Source: an uncultured Roseburia sp.
GTDB taxonomy: Bacteria > Bacillota > Clostridia > Lachnospirales > Lachnospiraceae
Assembly (NCBI GenBank): GCA_900550935.1
Contig: URUD01000001.1
Coordinates: 1 to 64,000, forward strand
Length of the DNA stretch: 64,000 nt
Direction: 5' to 3'
Shown here: piece after piece, positions 8,606 through 15,850 of the stretch
How the letters are laid out: each line of letters opens with the position of its first letter
Numbering within the stretch: position 1 is the stretch's first letter
The notes under the pieces: generated by a model
Databases searched by the model: none
Seen by the model: the letters and a program-made list of their open reading frames with translations, nothing else
Told to the model about the DNA's origin: nothing
Program-made: the position numbers and the translations under genes

Positions 8606-9769
8606 GTGGAGACCATAGAGACTTATCTGGATGAGATTGCGGCAGCAGGTGCCGGTAAGATCATCATCAGCAAACCGGCAAATAAGGCAGAAGAATACAA
8701 AAAGATTGTGATCGAGAAAAAAGAATCCTACTTTCAGGCCGCAGCCTATACACAAAAGCAGGTATTCCATGAAAATATCAGAATGGAGGAACTGGGGACT
8801 TATCTCAAGACGACAGTTTCGGGATTCTATTTACAGGTCAATGCGTGGGATGAGACGACAGAATATATTCTGCTGATCTCCAAAAAGGGAAAAGCAACCT
8901 ACCAGAAGAAAAAGAAAAAAGAGACGGATGCCATGCCAAAGACGCAGACATCCCACAACCGCAAAAAGAAATATATCTTGGAAGAGGGCACGCCGATCGC
9001 ACCGCTTGTCGATATGGGCATTTTTACGACAGAGGGCAAGGTGGTACGAAGCATGTATGATAAGTTCCGCCAGATCAACCGTTTTCTGGAAATGATCGAG
9101 GATGAGGTGGCAGATTATCCGTATCCGCACTTAAATATCATCGATTTTGGCTGTGGCAAGTCATATCTGACTTTTATCTTATACTATTATTTTACTGAGA
9201 TTTTGCACCGGGAAGTACGTATCGTAGGACTGGACTTAAAAGCTGATGTGATCAAAAACTGCAATGCGGCAGCCCGGAAATACGGATATGAAAACCTGCA
9301 TTTTGAAATCGGTGATATCAATGGGTATCAGGCAGATTTTCCAGTGGATATGGTGGTGACATTGCATGCCTGTGATACGGCGACCGATTACGCGCTCTAT
9401 AATGCGATCTGCTGGAATGCGAAGATGATTTTTTCCGTGCCGTGTTGTCAGCACGAGTTAAACAGTCAGATCAAGACGGAGGAGTATTCCCTGCTGACCC
9501 GCTATGGCATTATAAAAGAACGGTTTTCGGCACTGGCAACCGATGCAATACGGGCAGATCTGCTCGAGGCATGCGGATATAAGACACAACTGCTCGAATT
9601 TATCGATTTTGCACATACACCGAAAAATATCCTGATCCGTGCGGTGCAGAAAAAGGTGGTTCCGCGGTCCGTCAAAGAAAATTATTTACGGGAAGTAGAG
9701 CGTACGGTCGAAGAATTTCATTTTAAACCGACACTCTATGAATTATTAAAAAAAGCCGGAAGGATTTAA
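8606..9769 (+). CDS. SAM-dependent methyltransferase (Methyltransf_32-like)
   Basis: Class I methyltransferase of 387 residues. The SAM-binding loop is IIDFGCGKSYLTF near residue 177, the acidic end of strand 2 is VGLDLKAD, and VTLHACDTATDY follows, a pattern of the Methyltransf_32 family whose members are linked to RNA or tRNA modification. The N-terminal ~125 residues form a separate, Lys-rich domain. GTG at 8606 is preferred because AGGAGG lies just upstream. Its substrate is unknown. The last codons lie in a hairpin shared with the convergent CYTH gene. Confidence 0.82.
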   Translation: METIETYLDEIAAAGAGKIIISKPANKAEEYKKIVIEKKESYFQAAAYTQKQVFHENIRMEELGTYLKTTVSGFYLQVNAWDETTEYILLISKKGKATYQKKKKKETDAMPKTQTSHNRKKKYILEEGTPIAPLVDMGIFTTEGKVVRSMYDKFRQINRFLEMIEDEVADYPYPHLNIIDFGCGKSYLTFILYYYFTEILHREVRIVGLDLKADVIKNCNAAARKYGYENLHFEIGDINGYQADFPVDMVVTLHACDTATDYALYNAICWNAKMIFSVPCCQHELNSQIKTEEYSLLTRYGIIKERFSALATDAIRADLLEACGYKTQLLEFIDFAHTPKNILIRAVQKKVVPRSVKENYLREVERTVEEFHFKPTLYELLKKAGRI

Positions 9770-9781
9770 TCCTTCTGGCTT
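9753..9781. terminator. Bidirectional hairpin across two convergent stop codons
   Basis: AAGCCGGAAGGATT and AATCCTTCTGGCTT pair with one mismatch around a tiny loop. The stop codons of the methyltransferase and the CYTH gene both lie in it, so one compact hairpin serves both directions. Confidence 0.55.
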
Positions 9782-10215
9782 AATGTGCTATTATGGTACT
9801 TTTTGGAAAAGGTAACGTCCTCCCCAAACCACGAAGGCGGTATAAAGGAATTTGCCTCTTCTTCGGTTTCAAATTCTACTTCGGCAAGCTGTAATGGAGC
9901 AAGGTCACCGGAAAAAACATCCAGCTCAATCGTGTAGTGAGGCGGTAGTGGAATCAGATAACGCCGTTTGGTTATGAGTCTGCCATCGATCTTTTCTTTC
10001 AGATGACAAAAGGCTTCTTTCGTCAGAGGAAGGTTATATTCCTCCCGTACCATAAGCCCTTTTCCCTTGTAGGTCAGAGTGTAGGTATCGTTGGAGCGGC
10101 GGATGCGCACCACAGGATCCGTGTTCAGATAGCCCTGCTCGATCTCTTTGTATGGGTACTGCGCGAGATCTTCCGGCAGTGTTTTGATCAGATATTTTCG
10201 TTCGATTTCCATCAT
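9766..10215 (-). CDS. CYTH domain protein
   Basis: A 149-residue protein of the CYTH (CyaB/thiamine triphosphatase) superfamily, which acts on triphosphates inside a beta-barrel tunnel. The signature EIERKYL sits at the N-terminus (residues 3-9). Further barrel residues include VRIRRSNDTYTLTYKGKG, KRRYLIPL, ELDVFSG and EVEFETEEEA. It may be a short-chain polyphosphatase or nucleotide-binding protein; class IV adenylate cyclase activity cannot be assumed. Two adjacent ATGs follow a GGGGGA site, so the start may be 10212 rather than 10215. It overlaps the upstream convergent gene by four bases. Confidence 0.87.
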   Translation of the reverse strand: MMEIERKYLIKTLPEDLAQYPYKEIEQGYLNTDPVVRIRRSNDTYTLTYKGKGLMVREEYNLPLTKEAFCHLKEKIDGRLITKRRYLIPLPPHYTIELDVFSGDLAPLQLAEVEFETEEEANSFIPPSWFGEDVTFSKKYHNSTLSQKD

Positions 10216-10285
10216 ATTCCCCCTGTATGCTGCTTGGTAAGATCTATCGTATCACAAAACGGAGCGGGATACCATAAAATAATGG

Positions 10286-10314
10286 TTGCTATTTGCAGAG
10301 GGGAAAGATATAGT
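10286..10314 (+). promoter_or_regulatory. Promoter of the DJ-1/PfpI gene
   Basis: TTGCTA at 10286-10291 and TATAGT at 10309-10314 are 17 bases apart and lie about 40 bases before the start codon. Confidence 0.6.
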
Positions 10315-10355
10315 AAAAGAAAATAATATTTGTTACAGTCAGGAACGGAGGAACT

Positions 10356-10910
10356 ATGAAGAAAATAGGAATTTTTATGGCAGATGGTTGTGAAGAGATA
10401 GAGGGACTTACCGTAGTAGATATCGTGCGGAGAGCAAAAATGGAGATTGTGATGATCTCGATCACCGGAAAAAGAGAAGTGACCAGTTCTCATCAGGTAA
10501 CATTTTTAACCGATGCACTGGCAGCGGAAGTAGATTACGATACCTTAGACGGTATTGTGTTGCCGGGTGGTATGCCGGGAACTTTGAATTTACAGGCAGA
10601 TGAGACGGTAAATAAAGTCATCCGCCAGTTTGCCGCAGAGGGTAAATTAGTCTGTGCAATCTGTGCCGCACCGAGTGTACTTGGCGCAGCAGGCATTTTA
10701 GAAGGGAAATGGGCAACCTGTCATCCAGGCTTTGAGGAAAAACTGACTGGGGCCAAGGTGGAAGAAAAAGAGGTCGTTGTCGATGGAAATGTGATCACGA
10801 GCCGTGGCATGGGAACTGCAATCCCGTTTGCACTTGAGATCGTGCGTTACTTTGCAGATGATGAGACAGTTGAACAGGTCAGAAAAGGACTGGTTTACCG
10901 GGCAGATTAA
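10356..10910 (+). CDS. DJ-1/PfpI (YajL/ThiJ-like) family protein
   Basis: A 184-residue DJ-1-like protein. The nucleophile-elbow cysteine is Cys103 in AICAAPSVLG, and the partner acidic residue is in DGCEEIEG near 14-16. The late motif VITSRGMGTA is also typical. Members act as chaperones, deglycases or glyoxalase-like enzymes, and many are annotated as thiazole monophosphate proteins without proof. The gene stands alone between its promoter and a strong terminator, so the context gives no specific pathway. Confidence 0.88.
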   Translation: MKKIGIFMADGCEEIEGLTVVDIVRRAKMEIVMISITGKREVTSSHQVTFLTDALAAEVDYDTLDGIVLPGGMPGTLNLQADETVNKVIRQFAAEGKLVCAICAAPSVLGAAGILEGKWATCHPGFEEKLTGAKVEEKEVVVDGNVITSRGMGTAIPFALEIVRYFADDETVEQVRKGLVYRAD

Positions 10911-10931
10911 AGCCAGACATTGTATGATATA

Positions 10932-10976
10932 AAAATCCCCCCTGTGGTGCATTACGCCGCCACAGAGGGGATTTTT
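10932..10976. terminator. Strong bidirectional terminator
   Basis: AAAATCCCCCCTGTGG pairs with CCACAGAGGGGATTTT with a single mismatch, ending in a T run. It lies between the convergent DJ-1/PfpI and SASP genes and has A and T runs on opposite sides, so it can serve both. Confidence 0.85.
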
Positions 10977-11019
10977 TCATAGAATGTTCGCGGAGCGTGC
11001 ATTCTATTGTTTTAGATGA

Positions 11020-11244
11020 TTATGCCTGACCGGACATCTCCTGCTCCTGTTTCATGATCATTTTTTTGACCATTTCGCCACCGATGGAACCAGCCTGTGC
11101 AGAAGTAAGTTCACCATTGTAGCCTTCTTTTAAAGGAACTCCGATTTCGCTTGCTACTTCCTGTTTGAAGCGGTTCATTGCCTCTTTTGCCTGTGGTACA
11201 GTCATTTTGTTTGTGTTAGACCCGGAATTGTTAGATCCACTCAT
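11020..11244 (-). CDS. Small acid-soluble spore protein, alpha/beta type
   Basis: A 74-residue alpha/beta-type SASP, which coats spore DNA and protects it from damage. The conserved core is seen in ASEIGVPLKEGYNGELTSAQ and GSIGGEMVKKMI, including the germination-protease region EIG. The N-terminus is Ser/Asn/Gly-rich (MSGSNNSGSNTN). A strong AGGAGG precedes the ATG. A sigma-G-like promoter lies just upstream on the same strand. It shows that this lineage carries late sporulation genes; a matching spoIIA-sigF operon lies at 45-47 kb. Confidence 0.93.
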   Translation of the reverse strand: MSGSNNSGSNTNKMTVPQAKEAMNRFKQEVASEIGVPLKEGYNGELTSAQAGSIGGEMVKKMIMKQEQEMSGQA

Positions 11245-11263
11245 GTTTTTTCCTCCTGATAAA

Positions 11264-11291
11264 TAGAATGATTTTGTGAGTTAGAACATAC
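11264..11291 (-). promoter_or_regulatory. Sigma-G-like forespore promoter
   Basis: On the minus strand, GTATG (11291-11287) and CATTCTA (11270-11264) are 16 bases apart. CATTCTA fits the known sigma-G -10 pattern CATWMTA exactly, and GTATG fits four of five of the -35 pattern. Spacing is one base short of usual. Confidence 0.4.
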
Positions 11292-11366
11292 AATTATTAA
11301 CTGTAGTTCCTAATCCTAGTATTGACAGGAAATAAAAAAATATGTTGGAAAATTTTGAAAAAATGA

Positions 11367-11396
11367 TTGACAGTATCTGAAATATGTGCGTATACT
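11367..11396 (+). promoter_or_regulatory. Promoter of the ABC exporter leader
   Basis: Perfect TTGACA at 11367-11372 and TATACT at 11391-11396, 18 bases apart. It is the only good promoter I see before the exporter genes and would give a leader of about 320 bases. Confidence 0.65.
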
Positions 11397-11449
11397 TAAA
11401 ATCGTGAATGCAATATAATCTAAATTTTAAGGAAAGAGAGGTAAGAATA

Positions 11450-11533
11450 ATGATCAGATTATCAAGTCATGTAACAGACAAACAGAATAATAACCGTCAT
11501 ATGATTACCTCGGTGAGGTCCGGTCTGTGTTAG
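11450..11533 (+). CDS. Putative 27-residue leader peptide before the ABC exporter
   Basis: A short frame of 27 codons starting at ATG 11450, reading MIRLSSHVTDKQNNN then RHMITSVRSGLC and TAG. A purine-rich site (GGAAAGAGAGG) lies upstream at usual distance. The end of the frame overlaps one strand of a leader hairpin (GGTCTGT at 11522-11528 with ACAGACATACC near 11562-11572), and a terminator follows at 11591. This arrangement resembles the BmrB leader peptide that controls bmrCD in Bacillus subtilis by ribosome-mediated attenuation. The peptide itself is not one I recognise, and its translation is inferred. Confidence 0.5.
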   Translation: MIRLSSHVTDKQNNNRHMITSVRSGLC

Positions 11534-11590
11534 GAGGGTGCAGCTGCATCGTCTGAGAGAAACAGACATACCGTTTTCCTGTAAATAGAG

Positions 11591-11662
11591 ATCCCTGGTA
11601 ATGTATGAGAACAGGCTTGCCGTAGATGGCAGGGCCTATATCGGCATTACCAGGGATTTTTT
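11591..11662 (+). terminator. Attenuator hairpin upstream of the ABC exporter
   Basis: A perfect 13-base inverted repeat (ATCCCTGGTAATG at 11591-11603, CATTACCAGGGAT at 11645-11657) is followed by a T run. Its 41-base loop holds a second small hairpin (GCC/GGC). It lies between the leader peptide and the exporter genes, so it must be passed for exporter expression. Confidence 0.8.
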
Positions 11663-11727
11663 GCGTGAGTGAGTAAGAGAACGGTTGGAACATCGGGGAA
11701 ATGACTGGGAAATGGAGGAATTTAGAC

Positions 11728-13470
11728 GTGAAAAAATTACACAGCTATCTGTTGGGGCACTGGAAGGGCTATCTGTTCGCCATATGCTCCATGATCATTG
11801 CGATCGTGCTGGATATGATTTATCCGCAGATCACACAGAAAATTGTAGATGACGTCATTATAGGAGGGAAGCTTGAACTTCTGACAAAGCTCCTGACCGG
11901 CATCGTGGTTGTCGGTATCGGACGGAGCGTATTTGGCTATTGCAAGGAATTTACGTTTGATAAGATGTCTGCAACGATCGGAACGGAAATGCGAAAAGAC
12001 CTGTTCGCACATATCCAGACACTATCTATGAGCTATTTTGACAATACGAATACAGGAGAACTGATGGCGAGGGTTAAAGACGATATCGATAAGATCTGGA
12101 ATGCGTTAGGCTATGTCGGAATGCTGGTGATCGAGGTGATCATCCATGTGAGTTTTGTACTGTACTGTATGTTCCGGTTGAACTGGAAACTTGCATTTCT
12201 GCCACTTACGACCATGATCATCTGCGGAACCGTTGCGATCGTAATGGAGCGGAAATTAGACAAGATCTACGAGGAGATCAGTGAAGAAAATGCGGTGCTT
12301 ACCACGGTGGCAGAGGAAAATCTGGCAGGTGTGCGTACCGTAAAGGCATTTGCCAGAGAAAAATATGAGATCGAGAAATTCAAATCTCATAACAAACGCT
12401 ACTATGATCTGAATGTGAGCCAGGCGAAAACACTGGTGCGTTATTACCCAATCTTTCAGTTTGTGGGAAAGGCACTGCCGGTTGCAACGACGATCCTTGG
12501 CGGAGTCAGTGTGATGAATGGCACGATGAGCCTTGGTGCGCTGGTCGCATTTGTGGAATACAGCAGAAACTGCACCTGGCCGATGGAAATGTTAGGATGG
12601 CTCACCAATGATGTGTCATCCGCAGTCGCATCATATAAAAAGATCAAAAAGATCTATGCACAGATGGCAGAGATCAAAGATGAGGAGCAGCCGGTCACAC
12701 TCGAGCATGTGGAGGGCAGGGTTGAGTTTAGTCACGTGTCCTTTGTAATCGAGGGAAAAGAGATCTTAAATGATGTTTCTTTTTTGCTTCCGGCAGGAAA
12801 AACACTTGGTATTATGGGTGCAACTGGTTCGGGAAAAACATCTCTGATCCATCTGCTGCAACGGTTTTATGATGTGACGGATGGCTGCATCCGGGTGGAT
12901 GACACCGATATCCGCAAGCTGAAATTAAAACAGCTGCGCAGCAATATTTCAGTGGTCTTGCAGGATGTATTTCTGTTTTCCGATACCATCGAGGAAAATA
13001 TCAAGATGGGAAAAAGAAAAAAATTAGAGATGGAAGAGATCAGAAATGCCGCAGAGGATGCAAGAGCAAAATCCTTTATCGAGAAGATGGAGGAACAGTA
13101 TGATACGGTCATCGGGGAGCGTGGAGTAGGACTTTCCGGCGGACAAAAACAGCGTATCAGCATTGCAAGGGCACTGGCAAAACATGCGCCGATCCTGGTA
13201 CTGGATGATTCCACCTCCGCACTGGATATGGAGACGGAACATGAGATCCAGAAAACATTAAACGAATTAGAAGACACAACGAAACTGATCATTGCCCACC
13301 GTATCTCAGCGGTACGCCATGCAGATGAGATCATTTATCTGCAGGATGGAAAGATCGCAGAGCGCGGAACTCATGAGGAACTGCTCGAAAAGAAGGGACT
13401 TTACTATCAGACCTATCTGGCACAGTATGGCAGTTATCTCGCAGAGGTCATGACAGGTGTTACAGCATAA
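11728..13470 (+). CDS. Heterodimeric ABC exporter subunit with degenerate ATP site
   Basis: Fused membrane-domain plus ATPase half of an exporter of the BmrC/TM287 type. Six helices fill about residues 15-310. The ATPase has Walker A GATGSGKTS (about 363), the canonical signature LSGGQ (about 468) and Walker B LVLDDSTSALD (about 489), in which Asp replaces the usual catalytic Glu. The His switch is in IAHRIS. I chose GTG at 11728 because GGAGG lies nine bases upstream; the in-frame ATG at 11701 has a badly spaced site. It pairs with the next gene 20 bases downstream. Such pumps export drugs or lipophilic compounds; the substrate is not known here. Confidence 0.92.
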   Translation: MKKLHSYLLGHWKGYLFAICSMIIAIVLDMIYPQITQKIVDDVIIGGKLELLTKLLTGIVVVGIGRSVFGYCKEFTFDKMSATIGTEMRKDLFAHIQTLSMSYFDNTNTGELMARVKDDIDKIWNALGYVGMLVIEVIIHVSFVLYCMFRLNWKLAFLPLTTMIICGTVAIVMERKLDKIYEEISEENAVLTTVAEENLAGVRTVKAFAREKYEIEKFKSHNKRYYDLNVSQAKTLVRYYPIFQFVGKALPVATTILGGVSVMNGTMSLGALVAFVEYSRNCTWPMEMLGWLTNDVSSAVASYKKIKKIYAQMAEIKDEEQPVTLEHVEGRVEFSHVSFVIEGKEILNDVSFLLPAGKTLGIMGATGSGKTSLIHLLQRFYDVTDGCIRVDDTDIRKLKLKQLRSNISVVLQDVFLFSDTIEENIKMGKRKKLEMEEIRNAAEDARAKSFIEKMEEQYDTVIGERGVGLSGGQKQRISIARALAKHAPILVLDDSTSALDMETEHEIQKTLNELEDTTKLIIAHRISAVRHADEIIYLQDGKIAERGTHEELLEKKGLYYQTYLAQYGSYLAEVMTGVTA

Positions 13471-13490
13471 TAGAAAGAAGGGAAGTTTAT

Positions 13491-15281
13491 ATGGCAGTCA
13501 ATTCCTATCGGGAAGACGAATATATGGAAAACACCGACAAGAAAAAAATCCTGCGCCGACTGTTTTCCTATATGCTCGAATATAAAGGGATTTTGATCGC
13601 GGTATTGATCTGCATGGGAATTACCGTTGCAATCTCACTGGTGAATCCATTGCTGATCGAAGAGGCGATCGATCATTACATCGCACAGTCCGATTTCAAA
13701 GGATTGATGAAACTGGGACTGTTTGCATTAATTTTAAATATCATCTTTATCGTAATGGTAAAGATCCGGATGTATGTCATGGCACTTGTTTCCAACAAGA
13801 TTTTGATGAGCATCCGAAATGATCTGTACGAACACATCCAGACATTGTCATTTTCTTTTTTTGACAGCCGTCCTACAGGAAAGATCCTTGCACGTATCAT
13901 CGGGGATGTCAATTCCTTAAAGGATGTGTTAGTCAACATGATCACCACACTGATCCCGGAATTTGTTACGGTGGTCGGGGTTGTCGTCATCATGATGGTG
14001 AAAGATTACAGGCTTGCGCTTGCTTCACTCAGCACCATCCCGCTTATGATCGCAGGCATCTGGTTTGTACAGACGGCTTCGCATAAGAGATGGCAGATCT
14101 TCCGCAAAAAGGGTTCCAACCTGAACGCGTATATCCATGAGGATATCGCGGGAATGAATGTGGTACAGAGTTTTGGTGCGGAGGAAGAGACACAGGAAAT
14201 CTTTGAGGGGCTGGCAGAGGAGCACCGGGATTCATTCCGGGATGCGGTCGTATATGCAGATTTGTTTGGCCCGGTGGTTGATTTCTGCTGGGGGATCGGA
14301 GCGATGATGTTATATCTCGTCGGAGTCCGTTTCCTTGGATTTGAACAGGTATCGGTCGGTCTTCTGGTCGCATTTGGAACGTATATCAATATGTTTTGGA
14401 ACCCGATCATGAACCTCAGTAATTTTTACAATAATCTGGTTACCAATTTAACCGCGGCAGAACGTATCTTTGATATCTTAGATACCACGGCGGACATCAC
14501 GGATGCAAATGATGTGCAGGAACTGCCGGAAATTAAGGGAAATGTGGAGTTTTCCCACGTGAGCTTTACTTATGATAAGGGAACGCCTGCAGAGACAAAA
14601 GTTCTCGAAGATGTCAGCTTTCAGGTACAGCCGGGCGAGACGATCGCGTTAGTTGGACCGACCGGAGCCGGAAAAACAACGATCGTAAACCTGATCAGCC
14701 GTTTCTATGACATTGAATCCGGAAAAATATTGATCGACGGCTATGATCTGACGAAAGTTTCCATCGAGAGTTTAAGACAGCAGATGGGTGTGATGACACA
14801 GGATAACTTTATTTTCCACGGAACCGTCCGTGACAATATCCTCTACGGAAAGCTGGATGCGACCGAAGAAGAGATGATCGCGGCGGCAAAAGCGGTCAAT
14901 GCGCATGCGTTTATCATGAAAATGGAAAAAGGCTATGATACTGAATTGAAAGAGCATGGCGCAGGGCTTTCCATTGGACAGAGACAGCTCATTGCATTTG
15001 CAAGAACGATGGTTTCGATGCCAAAGATCCTGATCTTAGACGAGGCAACCTCCAGTATCGATACCCATACCGAACTGCTGGTTCAGAAAGGTATCGAGGC
15101 ACTGTTGTCCGGCAGGACCAGCTTTGTCATAGCACACCGCCTCTCTACGATACAGAATGCAGACCGGATCTTTGTGATTGATCAGGGCGGCATCTTAGAG
15201 CAGGGAAGCCCGGCAGAACTGATGCAGAAAAAGGGAGCTTATTACAACCTCTATATGGCACAGTTCGCAGGGCTGCAATAA
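13491..15281 (+). CDS. Heterodimeric ABC exporter subunit with catalytic ATP site
   Basis: Second half of the exporter, 596 residues, of the BmrD/TM288 type. Membrane domain about 25-330, then Walker A GPTGAGKTT (about 388), non-canonical signature LSIGQ (about 493) and Walker B ILILDEATSSID (about 512) with the catalytic Glu. In the heterodimer its LSIGQ faces the Asp-containing site of the first subunit, giving one degenerate and one active ATP site, exactly the pattern known for this family. ATG at 13491 follows AGAAGGGA. The stop is at once followed by the 435-bp fold-back sequence. Confidence 0.93.
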   Translation: MAVNSYREDEYMENTDKKKILRRLFSYMLEYKGILIAVLICMGITVAISLVNPLLIEEAIDHYIAQSDFKGLMKLGLFALILNIIFIVMVKIRMYVMALVSNKILMSIRNDLYEHIQTLSFSFFDSRPTGKILARIIGDVNSLKDVLVNMITTLIPEFVTVVGVVVIMMVKDYRLALASLSTIPLMIAGIWFVQTASHKRWQIFRKKGSNLNAYIHEDIAGMNVVQSFGAEEETQEIFEGLAEEHRDSFRDAVVYADLFGPVVDFCWGIGAMMLYLVGVRFLGFEQVSVGLLVAFGTYINMFWNPIMNLSNFYNNLVTNLTAAERIFDILDTTADITDANDVQELPEIKGNVEFSHVSFTYDKGTPAETKVLEDVSFQVQPGETIALVGPTGAGKTTIVNLISRFYDIESGKILIDGYDLTKVSIESLRQQMGVMTQDNFIFHGTVRDNILYGKLDATEEEMIAAAKAVNAHAFIMKMEKGYDTELKEHGAGLSIGQRQLIAFARTMVSMPKILILDEATSSIDTHTELLVQKGIEALLSGRTSFVIAHRLSTIQNADRIFVIDQGGILEQGSPAELMQKKGAYYNLYMAQFAGLQ

Positions 15282-15715
15282 AGGGGTGATGGTTTCAGAA
15301 ATATTGTTCTGGATCATTTTAACTCAAACAAGTTTTGTATGATACTTTCCGGAGAAATAAATCTCATTATGATTTCGAAGAAAATCCGAGAATTTTAAAA
15401 AGCGTTTCTGAAAGGATGTGACCTGTCTTTTTTCGAAAGAACAGCATACGTGCGCCTGTCTGCCGGCTGCATGCAACAAGCGATCCTGTAAGTGCAGCGC
15501 GAAAGTCCTCGAAATTGTTGTATGTCATCCGGCAGATAATCGCACGCGGTGTCCTTTCGTTAAAAAGACAGGGCGAATCATATTTTTCAGAAACGCTTTT
15601 CTAAAAATTCCGGATTTTTTGAGGCTAATAATGAGATTTATTCCCCGGAAAGTGATGGAAACAAACTTATCGAATCAAAATGATCCAGCCAGATATTTCT
15701 GAAAGCATCAGCCTT
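15281..15715. repeat. 435-bp imperfect fold-back (long inverted repeat)
   Basis: The two halves of this stretch are reverse complements of each other over about 215 bases, nearly to the centre near 15498. Pairing blocks occur in strict order: 15293-15304 with 15693-15704, 15309-15320 with 15677-15688, 15344-15352 with 15645-15653, 15356-15370 with 15628-15642 (15 of 15), 15398-15413 with 15585-15600 (16 of 16), 15422-15432 with 15562-15572, 15459-15466 with 15529-15536, and CAACAA with TTGTTG around the loop. Between blocks the arms have diverged. No gene, transposase or clear target duplication is seen. It may be a long structured RNA, a MITE-like element or a decayed palindrome. Confidence 0.85.
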
Positions 15716-15777
15716 GGTGTTATGCGTGATATTTTCGTATTTTTTCGGAAAAAGCAAAAAAATAGACAAAAAACACT

Positions 15778-15805
15778 TTGCTAATTGGAACACTGGTGGT
15801 ATAAT
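15778..15805 (+). promoter_or_regulatory. Promoter of the pullulanase gene
   Basis: TTGCTA at 15778-15783 and a perfect TATAAT at 15800-15805, 16 bases apart, about 45 bases before the chosen start codon. Confidence 0.6.
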
Positions 15806-15850
15806 TTGCACGAGAAGAAACGAATCCATGAAAGGAATGGGAGTAAGATC

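Noticed and set aside
15418..15702. A 94-codon frame inside the fold-back region
   Set aside because: It runs across both arms of the palindrome, has no ribosome binding site and no recognisable protein; it is a by-product of the repeat.
15281..15715. Reading the fold-back as an insertion sequence or an invertible promoter switch
   Set aside because: There is no transposase, and the arms meet near the centre, so there is no segment to invert. No convincing target duplication flanks it.
15785..15850. TTG start for pullulanase
   Set aside because: It lies upstream of the -10 box, so it would not be in the transcript; GTG 15851 has GGGAG.
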